Shown: one piece after another, positions 56,485 to 64,000 of the stretch
Layout of the letters: each line of letters starts with the position of its first letter
Numbering within the stretch: the first letter of the stretch is position 1
DNA from: Pseudomonadota bacterium
Lineage (GTDB): Bacteria; Desulfobacterota; Desulfobulbia; Desulfobulbales; SURF-16
Reading direction: 5' to 3'
Assembly (NCBI GenBank): GCA_018897105.1
Contig: JAHILF010000005.1
Coordinates: 1 to 64,000, forward strand
DNA length: 64,000 nt
Position numbers and translations under genes: made by a program
Notes under the pieces: generated by a model
The model's input: only the letters and a program-made list of their open reading frames with translations
What the model was told of the DNA's origin: nothing
Database searches by the model: none

Positions 56485-57327
56485 ATGAGAAAGGATACTT
56501 TTCTTGTGACAGTAAAAGAATTGATCAAATCAGGCAAACTCACTGAGGCCAGGCAGCAGCTCGTCGCCGCAGTGCGGGATAAACCGGGGGATTTGGCAGC
56601 CCGCACCCTGCTGTTTCAGGTGCTCTGCTTTTGCGGGGAGTGGGACAAGGCGGACCGCCATCTGGAGGCCATAGCCACCCAGGACCCCAGCCGGGAGGCC
56701 GGGGTTATCGGCTACCGGAACCTGATCCGGGCGGAAAAGGAACGGCTTGTGGTCATGGAAGAGGGCGGCTGCGCCTCCTTTCTGACCGAACCGCCTGCCT
56801 ATCTTACCCTTTACACCGCGGCCCGGGCCAAACTGTCTGAAAAAAAAGTGGACGAGGCGGAAGAGCTCTGCAAACGGATTGATGGGCAGATACCGGCCAT
56901 CTCGGGTGTGGCCAACGGCAGCCCCTTTGCCGGTTTCCGCGACACCGACACCCTACTGGCGCCGTTTCTTGAGGTGATGGCCCATGAACGCTATCTGTGG
57001 GTGCCCTTTGAATCCCTGCGGGAGCTCTCCATCACCCCACCCCAAACCCTGCTTGACCTGCTCTGGGTTTCCGCCCATGTCACCACCTGGGAGGGATATG
57101 CCATGAACTGCTTTCTGCCGGTATTGTACCCCGGATCCTTTATCCAGGAGGATGAGCGGATCAGACTGGGGCGGATGACCGACTGGATTTCCCTCGGCGG
57201 CTCTCTGGCCCGCGGGATCGGGCAGCACGTTTTTGAGGTGGATGGACAGGATATGGCCATTCTGGAAATTACTGATGTCACCTTCAACTTTCCCCAAATG
57301 AAAACTGACGATGAAGAGAAACATTGA
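56485..57327 (+). CDS. tagJ: T6SS accessory TagJ/ImpE-like protein
   Basis: LIKSGKLTEARQQLVAAVRDKPGDLAARTLLFQVLCFCGEWDKADRHLEAIATQDP; ...CFLPVLYPGS..., LGRMTDW. Confidence 0.85.
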   Translation: MRKDTFLVTVKELIKSGKLTEARQQLVAAVRDKPGDLAARTLLFQVLCFCGEWDKADRHLEAIATQDPSREAGVIGYRNLIRAEKERLVVMEEGGCASFLTEPPAYLTLYTAARAKLSEKKVDEAEELCKRIDGQIPAISGVANGSPFAGFRDTDTLLAPFLEVMAHERYLWVPFESLRELSITPPQTLLDLLWVSAHVTTWEGYAMNCFLPVLYPGSFIQEDERIRLGRMTDWISLGGSLARGIGQHVFEVDGQDMAILEITDVTFNFPQMKTDDEEKH

Positions 57328-58690
57328 TATTGAAGCGATACTGACGCCTCTGACCGGGGATAATCCCGCCGGCGAATATCTCCGCTACAGTCCGGTTTAT
57401 GACGAGATCCAGGAGGCGAGAAGGGCGGATGACATGCTTGACCGGGGTGACTGGCAGCATGAAATCAAGACCTCGGACTGGGAAAAGGTGCTGACCCTTA
57501 GTGTGCAGGCACTCTCGGAAAAGACCAAGGACCTGCAGATTGCCGCCTGGCTGCTCGAGGCCATGACCTATACCGAAGGTTTTACCGGCGTCAATGCAGG
57601 GCTGACCATCATCACCTCCTTTATGCAGGATTTCTGGGAGCATCTGTACCCCGAGATAGAGGATGATGATCTGGAATACCGCATCGGTCCTTTGGAGTTT
57701 ATCAATGACAAGCTCTGGCTGCCGATCAAGCAGATCCCGGTGACGGACAGCGCTTCCACACCGGGTTATTCATGGATGAAGTGGCAGGAATCCCGTCAGG
57801 TAGGTTCTGAAAAGGACACCCTCAACCAGTATGGCGATGTGGACGATGACAAAAAACGACAGCGCCAGGAACTGATATCGGAAGGGAAACTAACGGCCGA
57901 GGAGTTTGACGCCGCTGTTTCCGCATCCTCCAAGGTCTTCTATGTCACCCTGGCCGAGGATGTCACCGCCTGTCTTGCCCGGTTTGCCGAGCTTGACCGC
58001 GTTGTCGACGAGAAATTCGGCAGGGAGGCGCCGCGGCTGGCGGAGTTGAAATCCTCATTGGAAGATTGCGAGCAGCTGGTTACCAGAATACTGAAGGAAA
58101 AAAGGGAACGGGAGCCTGATGCAGTACCCGAAGCGGAAGAGGCCCCCTCTGATGCAGCGGCTGCGGCAGAAGACGTTCCTGTCCAGGATGTTGCTCCCCG
58201 GCAGGCGGGGCAGGCTCAGTCCTCTCCGGCTGCGGCAGGGCTAGCCGCCGCGGCGCTGCCGCCGGGTCAGTACCATGTCAATCGCCTGCTCGGTTCTACC
58301 GGCATTGAAGAGGCGGTGTGGCAGGACGCCCTGGCCAAGCTCAAGTCCGGCGGCATCAAGCAGGCCCTGGAGCATCTGCTGGGGGCCTCCTGTAGTGCCC
58401 AGTCCATCAGGGAAAAAACAAATTTTCGTCTGCTCATGGCCCGGCTCTGCCTGAAGGCCGAGCGGCCGGACCTGGCCAGGCCCATCGTCGAAGAGCTGCA
58501 TACCCTCATCGGCGAGCTGCAGCTTGAGCGCTGGGAGTCACCCATCTGGCTTGCAGAGGTGCTGGAGACACTGTACATGTGCCTCACCGCAGAAGGGGCA
58601 TCGGATGATGATCGCTATCGGGCCAGGGAGCTGTTGACCAGGCTCTGCACCCTGGATGTGACCAAGGCAATGGAATATACCCTCGAGTGA
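57311..58690 (+). CDS. tssA: T6SS TssA (ImpA N-terminal domain)
   Basis: LTGDNPAGEYLRYSPVYDEIQEARR, WLLEAMTYTEGFTGVNAGLTIITSFMQDFWEHLYPEIEDDD. Confidence 0.93.
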   Translation: MKRNIDIEAILTPLTGDNPAGEYLRYSPVYDEIQEARRADDMLDRGDWQHEIKTSDWEKVLTLSVQALSEKTKDLQIAAWLLEAMTYTEGFTGVNAGLTIITSFMQDFWEHLYPEIEDDDLEYRIGPLEFINDKLWLPIKQIPVTDSASTPGYSWMKWQESRQVGSEKDTLNQYGDVDDDKKRQRQELISEGKLTAEEFDAAVSASSKVFYVTLAEDVTACLARFAELDRVVDEKFGREAPRLAELKSSLEDCEQLVTRILKEKREREPDAVPEAEEAPSDAAAAAEDVPVQDVAPRQAGQAQSSPAAAGLAAAALPPGQYHVNRLLGSTGIEEAVWQDALAKLKSGGIKQALEHLLGASCSAQSIREKTNFRLLMARLCLKAERPDLARPIVEELHTLIGELQLERWESPIWLAEVLETLYMCLTAEGASDDDRYRARELLTRLCTLDVTKAMEYTLE

Positions 58691-58789
58691 TGGCCCATCA
58701 GGGCGAGTTGCAACAGCGAAGGAACAATGCGATGCAATAGGTTTTGTACAGACCTTGTATCATGTGGAAAATGAAAAAGGAGGAGTAAC

Positions 58790-59317
58790 ATGGCAAAAGA
58801 AAGTCTGCAGCATACCCTGGACAGGGTACGCTCTCCGAGGGTCCAGATCACCTATGACGTGGAGGTGGGGGACGCCATCGAGATGAAGGAAATACCTTTT
58901 GTGGTCGGGGTGCTGGCCGACTTGTCAGGCAAGCCGGACAAACCGTTGCCCAAGCTGAAGGAAAGAAAATTCATCGAGATCGACCGCGATAATTTCAACA
59001 ACGTCATGGAGGGCATGAAACCGCGTCTTGCTTTTCGTGTCGACAACAAGCTGACCAATGACGATTCCCAGATTGCGGTTGAACTCCGTTTCAAATCCAT
59101 GGATGATTTCCATCCTGAACGGGTTGCCGAACAGATCACCCCGGTGCGCAAGCTGGTGGATGCGCGGCGGCGGCTTTCCGAACTGCTCAACAAACTGGAC
59201 GGCAATGACAAACTCGACGAACTGCTCCAGGATGTCATTTCCAACAGCGATTCTCTGCAGAAACTGAGCAAAGAGGCCGGTGTGGATAAAAAGGAAGATG
59301 AAAAGGATAAAGAGTAA
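58790..59317 (+). CDS. tssB: T6SS sheath subunit TssB
   Basis: RVQITYDVEVGDAIEMKEIPFVVGVLADLSGKP, RKFIEIDRDNF. Confidence 0.96.
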   Translation: MAKESLQHTLDRVRSPRVQITYDVEVGDAIEMKEIPFVVGVLADLSGKPDKPLPKLKERKFIEIDRDNFNNVMEGMKPRLAFRVDNKLTNDDSQIAVELRFKSMDDFHPERVAEQITPVRKLVDARRRLSELLNKLDGNDKLDELLQDVISNSDSLQKLSKEAGVDKKEDEKDKE

Positions 59318-59331
59318 AGGAGGTAGCAAAG

Positions 59332-60828
59332 ATGGCCGGAAATGAACAGCAGGTACAGCCGGAGGCCGCTCAGGCAACGGCAGTGCAGGAAGAAAAAAGC
59401 CTCCTGGACCAGATAATCGAGGATGGGCGTCTTGCCCGGGAGGAAAGTCAGAAACCCTGGGCCAAAGACATCGTCAGCGAGTTTGTATCCCAGATCCTGG
59501 AGGGGACGATAACGGTTTCCAAGAATACGGAGGCCATGATCAATGCCAGAATCAGCGAGATTGACAAGCTGATTTCCGCTCAGCTCAACGCGGTCATGCA
59601 TCACGAGGATTTCCAGAAACTGGAAGGTTCCTGGCGCGGTCTGTCATACCTGGTTTCCCAGTCAGAAACCGGGGAAAAGCTCAAGATCAGGGTGATGAAT
59701 GTCAACAAGAAAGATCTGCTCAAGGACATGGAAAAGGCCTCCGAGTTTGACCAGTCCGCCCTGTTCAAAAAGATCTATGAGGAAGAGTTCGGCATGTTCG
59801 GCGGCTCTGCCTATGGCGCCCTGATCGGCGATTACGAATTCAGCAATCATCCCCAGGATATCACCCTGCTGGAGAAAATCTCCCAGGTGGCGGCCGCGGC
59901 CCATGCTCCTTTCCTTTCCGCGGCAGCACCCCAGCTGTTTAATCTTGACACCTTTACCGAACTTGGCGAACCCCGGGATATGGCCAAAATCTTCCAGAGC
60001 GTTGCGTACGCCAAATGGAAGTCGTTCCGGGAATCAGAGGATTCCCGCTATGTGGCCCTGGCCATGCCCCATATTCTCATGCGCCTGCCCTACGGCAAGG
60101 CCAATGTGCCGGTGGAGGCCTTTGATTTTGAGGAGCAGGTGGACGGCACCGATCACAAGAAGTATCTGTGGGGCAATGCCGCCTATGCCCTGGGCACCCG
60201 GCTGACCGAGGCCTTTGCCAAGTATCACTGGTGCGCCGCCATCCGGGGCGTGGAGGGCGGCGGCCTGGTGCAGGGGTTGCCCGTGCATACCTTCCAGACG
60301 GACGAGGGTGATGTCGCCCTTAAGTGCCCCACCGAGATCGCTATTACCGACCGGCGTGAAAAAGAGCTGGCCGATCTGGGCTTTGTCCCGCTGCTGCACT
60401 GCAAGGGTACCGATTATGCCGCCTTTTTCAGTACCCAGTCGGCCAACAAGCCCAAAGTGTATGATACGGATGCAGCTAATGCCAATGCCAGATTGTCCTC
60501 GCAGATACAGTACATTCTTGCCGTGTCACGGTTTGCTCATTACCTCAAATCCATGATGCGCGACAAGATCGGCAGCTTCATGACCCGCAAGAACGCCGAG
60601 GATTTCCTCAACCGCTGGATCAACAACTATGTCCTGCTGGATGATAATGCCAGCCAGGAGATGAAGGCCAAGTATCCCCTGCGGGAGGCCCGTATCGATG
60701 TCAGTGAAGTACCGGGCAAACCGGGGGTTTACCGGGCGGTGAGTTTTCTCAAGCCCCACTTCCAGCTCGATGAACTGACCGTTTCCCTGCGCCTGGTTGC
60801 CGAGTTGCCGCCGCCGGCAAAGGGGTAA
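59332..60828 (+). CDS. tssC: T6SS sheath subunit TssC
   Basis: LEGSWRGLSYLVSQSETGEKLKIRVMNV, FGGSAYGALIGDYEF, KPHFQLDELTVSLRLVAELP. Confidence 0.97.
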   Translation: MAGNEQQVQPEAAQATAVQEEKSLLDQIIEDGRLAREESQKPWAKDIVSEFVSQILEGTITVSKNTEAMINARISEIDKLISAQLNAVMHHEDFQKLEGSWRGLSYLVSQSETGEKLKIRVMNVNKKDLLKDMEKASEFDQSALFKKIYEEEFGMFGGSAYGALIGDYEFSNHPQDITLLEKISQVAAAAHAPFLSAAAPQLFNLDTFTELGEPRDMAKIFQSVAYAKWKSFRESEDSRYVALAMPHILMRLPYGKANVPVEAFDFEEQVDGTDHKKYLWGNAAYALGTRLTEAFAKYHWCAAIRGVEGGGLVQGLPVHTFQTDEGDVALKCPTEIAITDRREKELADLGFVPLLHCKGTDYAAFFSTQSANKPKVYDTDAANANARLSSQIQYILAVSRFAHYLKSMMRDKIGSFMTRKNAEDFLNRWINNYVLLDDNASQEMKAKYPLREARIDVSEVPGKPGVYRAVSFLKPHFQLDELTVSLRLVAELPPPAKG

Positions 60829-60867
60829 AGGAACTGTTTAGCTGATGAGCTGTTGAGCTGCTGAACG

Positions 60868-60903
60868 TCATTCCGGGCAAGCGAAGCGCGACCCGGAATC
60901 CAT
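60868..60903. repeat. Imperfect palindromic repeat between tssC and hcp
   Basis: CGTCATTCCGGGCAAGCGAAGCGCGACCCGGAATCCATG; second copy of the 3138 repeat. Confidence 0.6.
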
Positions 60904-60984
60904 GAATAAGCTGTTAAGTTGATAAGCCATGAGCCATAAACCATGAGCTATTAGACAGAAAAAACTTAAAGGAGGAGAAACACT

Positions 60985-61473
60985 ATGTCAGCTGATAATT
61001 ATCTGCAGATTACCGGAATAAAGGGCGAAAGTACGGATGACAAACATAAGGATTGGATCGAGATTCTTTCCTTTAACTGGGGCGTTTCCCAGATGGCCTC
61101 GGCCTCCCAGAGTACCTCCGGCGGCGGGACCAGCCAGCGGGCCGATTTCCAGGATCTCTCCATCGTCAAGTTGATGGACAGCGCCTCGCCATTGTTGTTC
61201 AAGGCCTGCGCCACAGGCGTACATCTCGATGAGGTGAAACTGGAGCTGTGCCGCGCCGGCGGCGATAAGCTGCTCTACATGGAGTACATCATGAACAATG
61301 TCATTATCAGTTCGCTCAGCGTCGGCGGCGGTGGCGGCGGCGAACCCACGGAATCGGTCACCTTCAACTACGGCAAGATCAAGTTGAATTATATCAAGCA
61401 GGCCCGCAAGGGCGGCGGCGCCTCGGGCAACGTGCCTGCCGGCTGGGATCTTCAGAACAACAAGGACTTTTAA
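60985..61473 (+). CDS. hcp: T6SS tube protein Hcp (TssD)
   Basis: GIKGESTDDKHKDWIEILSFNWGVSQ, VTFNYGKIKLNY. Confidence 0.95.
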   Translation: MSADNYLQITGIKGESTDDKHKDWIEILSFNWGVSQMASASQSTSGGGTSQRADFQDLSIVKLMDSASPLLFKACATGVHLDEVKLELCRAGGDKLLYMEYIMNNVIISSLSVGGGGGGEPTESVTFNYGKIKLNYIKQARKGGGASGNVPAGWDLQNNKDF

Positions 61474-61491
61474 GCCGCTAAGACCGTGCTG

Positions 61492-61962
61492 ATGAAAAAG
61501 AGCCAGGCGGCCCAGGCCTCCATACTGAGCAGGCTCGTGGACCAGGAACCTGCTGTCACCCATGAGCCTGCTCAGCAACTTTTCTCCGTTGGTCAGATCA
61601 AGGATGCCGTAGCGCGGGATCTGGAAAATCTCCTGAATACCAGGAGAAATATCATTACCCCGCCTGCTTCGTACCGGGAGGTCGGCAACTCCCTGTTTGT
61701 CTATGGTCTGCCTGATTTCACCAGCCGGAACCCGGCCCACATCGCGGTGCGGTCCCAGTTGCGTCTGGAAATTGAAAAGACCATCTCCCATTTTGAACCG
61801 CGGTTGAAAAATGTTGCCGTGCATATTGATTCCCCCGGGGCAATGGGCAGGAATCTGCAATTCAGAATTACCGGGGTGTTGGTGGTGGAATCCATAGCCG
61901 AACAGGTGGTTTTCGACACCAGTTTTGATTTGAACAGAAGCAGATACTCCATCCTGAAGTAG
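61492..61962 (+). CDS. tssE: T6SS baseplate TssE (gp25-like)
   Basis: IKDAVARDLENLLNTRRNI...SLFVYGLPDFTSRNP; LEIEKTISHFEPRLKNVAV; GTG 61486 is an alternative start. Confidence 0.93.
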   Translation: MKKSQAAQASILSRLVDQEPAVTHEPAQQLFSVGQIKDAVARDLENLLNTRRNIITPPASYREVGNSLFVYGLPDFTSRNPAHIAVRSQLRLEIEKTISHFEPRLKNVAVHIDSPGAMGRNLQFRITGVLVVESIAEQVVFDTSFDLNRSRYSILK

Positions 61963-62018
61963 CCGGGCAGGGATGGGTTTACCGAGCTGTATTACTTCAG
62001 GATTTTTTTGAGACGGTC

Positions 62019-63824
62019 ATGGATGATGCACTGCTGAGCTATTACGAGCGGGAACTGAGCTATGTCAGGCAGATGGGAGCGGAGTTTGCCCGCAAATATC
62101 CCAAGATTGCCGGCCGGCTTCTCCTGGAGCGCGACAGATCGACGGATCCCCACACGGAAAGGCTGATTGAGGCCTTTGCCTTTATCAGCGGCCGTATCCA
62201 CAAAAAAATTGATGATGATTTCCCGGAGATCACGGAATCGTTATTCAATATCATCTACCCCCATTACAATAATCCGATTCCGTCGCTGACCATCGTCCGT
62301 TTTGAGCCGATCATGCAGAACATCTCCGAGGCGGGCTATCTCATCGACCGCGGCACAAAACTCTATTCCCGGGCGGTCAATAGCACTCCGTGCCAGTTCC
62401 GAACCTGCCAGCCGGTGCACATCTGGCCGGTGGAGGTGGTCTCAGCCGGTTTCAAGGATCCCAAGGTGCTGAAGAAAGGCGCCCAGCAGGCCATTCATCT
62501 CCAACTCAAGACAAATAACAAGATTCCTTTTTCCAGCCTGGCCTGGCAAAACCTGCGCTTCTTCCTGCATGGCCAGCATGAGCACGTCTTCAACCTCTAC
62601 GAGCTGCTGTTCAATAATGTCTGCCATGTGGAATGCGAAGCTCCGGGCGGCCAGGGGCCGGCGCGCAGCATCTCCCTGGGAGCGTCAGCCGTCACTCCGG
62701 TGGGCTTTGACGATGAGGAGGGTATCCTGCCGTTTTCCCAGAGATCCTTTCCCGGCTATCGCCTGCTGTTCGAGTACTTTTCCTTTGCCGAGAAATTTCT
62801 TTTTTTCGATCTGCAGGGGCTGAACCGGGTAAAGGAGGCAAAGATCGATGACACTCTGGACATCTGGATCTATCTGAACAGAACCGCTAAATCCAACCTG
62901 ATTATCAGCAGGGACACCTTCTGTCTCAATGCGGCGCCGGCAATCAATCTCTTTTCCAAGACCGCCGAGCCCATCCGGGTTGAGCAGCGCAAGACCGAAT
63001 ACCAGGTGGTGCCGGATATTCGGCGCCAGGACGCCATGGAGGTGTACAGTATTGACCGGGTCACCGCCTCCCTGGGGGCCAAGGCAGGGGATCTGTTCGA
63101 ATACCGGCCGTTCTACTCCATGCGCCACCACCTGCGGGAGGACGACGAAAACAGCAGGCAGGCCTTCTGGCATATCCAGCGGCGGCAGTCGGAAAGAAAA
63201 GGGGACAACGGCACCGATGTCTATCTCTCCTTTACCGATTTGGATTTCCAGCCCACGGATCCGGGGGTGGAGATCCTGACCATTCATACCACATGCACCA
63301 ACCGGGACCTGCCATCCCGGCTGCCCATCGGCGCCCCTGACGGAGATTTTGATCTGGAGATCGCCGCCCCCCTGGCCAGGGTTGTCGGTATCATGAAACC
63401 GACGCCCACCCGACGGCCCTCATTGGGAGGGGCGCTGCACTGGCGTTTGATTTCGCACCTGTCCCTGAACTATCTCTCCATTGTTGAGGGAGGAGAAGAG
63501 GCGCTCAGGGAAATCCTCCGGCTCTATGATTTTGATAACTCCCCTGCCACCAGGCAGCAGATCAACGGCATCACCCGTCTGAGCTCCCGTTTCATCACCA
63601 AGCGGATGGGGCGCTCAATGGGGCGGGGAGTGCAGGTTGTCATTGAATTCGACGAAGACAAGTATGTCGGTACGGGCATCTTTCTCTTTGCCAGTGTTCT
63701 GGAAAGGTTTCTGGGCCAGTATGTTTCGGTCAATTCCTTCATTCAGATGGTGGCACGGACCATTCAGAATAAAGAGGTGTTGAAGGAGTGGGCTCCGAGA
63801 AGCGGCAACCGAATTCTTCTTTAG
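62019..63824 (+). CDS. tssF: T6SS baseplate TssF
   Basis: YYERELSYVRQMGAEFARKYPKIAGRLLLE, RLIEAFAFISGRIHKKIDDDFPEITESLFNIIYPHY. Confidence 0.96.
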   Translation: MDDALLSYYERELSYVRQMGAEFARKYPKIAGRLLLERDRSTDPHTERLIEAFAFISGRIHKKIDDDFPEITESLFNIIYPHYNNPIPSLTIVRFEPIMQNISEAGYLIDRGTKLYSRAVNSTPCQFRTCQPVHIWPVEVVSAGFKDPKVLKKGAQQAIHLQLKTNNKIPFSSLAWQNLRFFLHGQHEHVFNLYELLFNNVCHVECEAPGGQGPARSISLGASAVTPVGFDDEEGILPFSQRSFPGYRLLFEYFSFAEKFLFFDLQGLNRVKEAKIDDTLDIWIYLNRTAKSNLIISRDTFCLNAAPAINLFSKTAEPIRVEQRKTEYQVVPDIRRQDAMEVYSIDRVTASLGAKAGDLFEYRPFYSMRHHLREDDENSRQAFWHIQRRQSERKGDNGTDVYLSFTDLDFQPTDPGVEILTIHTTCTNRDLPSRLPIGAPDGDFDLEIAAPLARVVGIMKPTPTRRPSLGGALHWRLISHLSLNYLSIVEGGEEALREILRLYDFDNSPATRQQINGITRLSSRFITKRMGRSMGRGVQVVIEFDEDKYVGTGIFLFASVLERFLGQYVSVNSFIQMVARTIQNKEVLKEWAPRSGNRILL

Positions 63825-64000
63825 CGGAAAGTCTTTTTGAGGAATTTTATAACTTTTCCTTTTTTAAGGCGGTGGACCTGCTGGAGAAACTGTCCCCGGA
63901 CTGCAAACCCCTGGGCCAGACCCTTGATCCCCGCCGGGAAGCGGTGCGTTTTTCCGTCAGACCGGGTCTGGAATTTGCGCCGAGCGACATCGCCGGTCTC
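63788..64000 (+). CDS. tssG: T6SS baseplate TssG (partial, truncated by window end)
   Basis: Frame from GTG 63788 reads VGSEKRQPNSSLAESLFEEFYNFSFFKAVDLLEKLSPDCKPLGQTLDPRREAVRFSVRPGLEFAPSDIAGL, overlapping tssF; not in the ORF track. Confidence 0.88.
   Translation, partial: MGSEKRQPNSSLAESLFEEFYNFSFFKAVDLLEKLSPDCKPLGQTLDPRREAVRFSVRPGLEFAPSDIAGL

Overview
The window is a chromosomal segment from a Gram-negative bacterium, with no rRNA, tRNA, CRISPR array or transposase recognised. Gene content (LpxI-type lipid A locus, a PxxKW cysteine-rich protein, sigma54 two-component regulators) suggests Desulfobacterota / former Deltaproteobacteria; this placement is inference only. From left to right it contains: (i) 0-9 kb, loosely packed genes (EEP nuclease, DUF1835, HEPN/DUF6988-like, DUF1737, DUF1330, a sigma54 histidine kinase/response regulator pair) with several dispersed palindromic repeats; (ii) 9-16 kb, a giant SNF2 helicase, an MBL hydrolase, an AI-2E-type transporter and a Bax-inhibitor-1 protein; (iii) 16.4-25.6 kb, a compact three-gene conflict/defence-like module: TIR-STAND(NB-ARC)-TPR protein, an ~1810 aa protein with two alpha/beta-hydrolase nucleophile elbows, a macro/M17-N-like segment and a CHAT (caspase-like) protease domain, and a small RyR-domain protein. 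It has a perfect inverted repeat upstream and a strong terminator downstream, and is the best candidate here for an undescribed system; (iv) 25.6-46 kb, housekeeping genes (pilC-like, eno, HU/IHF, lpxD-fabZ-lpxA-lpxI, MurU/AmgK-like pair, der), a sigma54 activator with a degenerate receiver, a NUDIX-membrane fusion, and an M4 protease with two P-domains; (v) 46.5-64 kb, a type VI secretion cluster (accessory genes, tssJ-K-L-M, tagF, tagJ-like, tssA-B-C, hcp, tssE-F, partial tssG running off the end). Its first gene encodes a zinc-knuckle protein with repeated T-V-(M/I) motifs that look like phospho-Thr/FHA docking sites. Calls come from reading motifs and translations by eye; no database searches were run.
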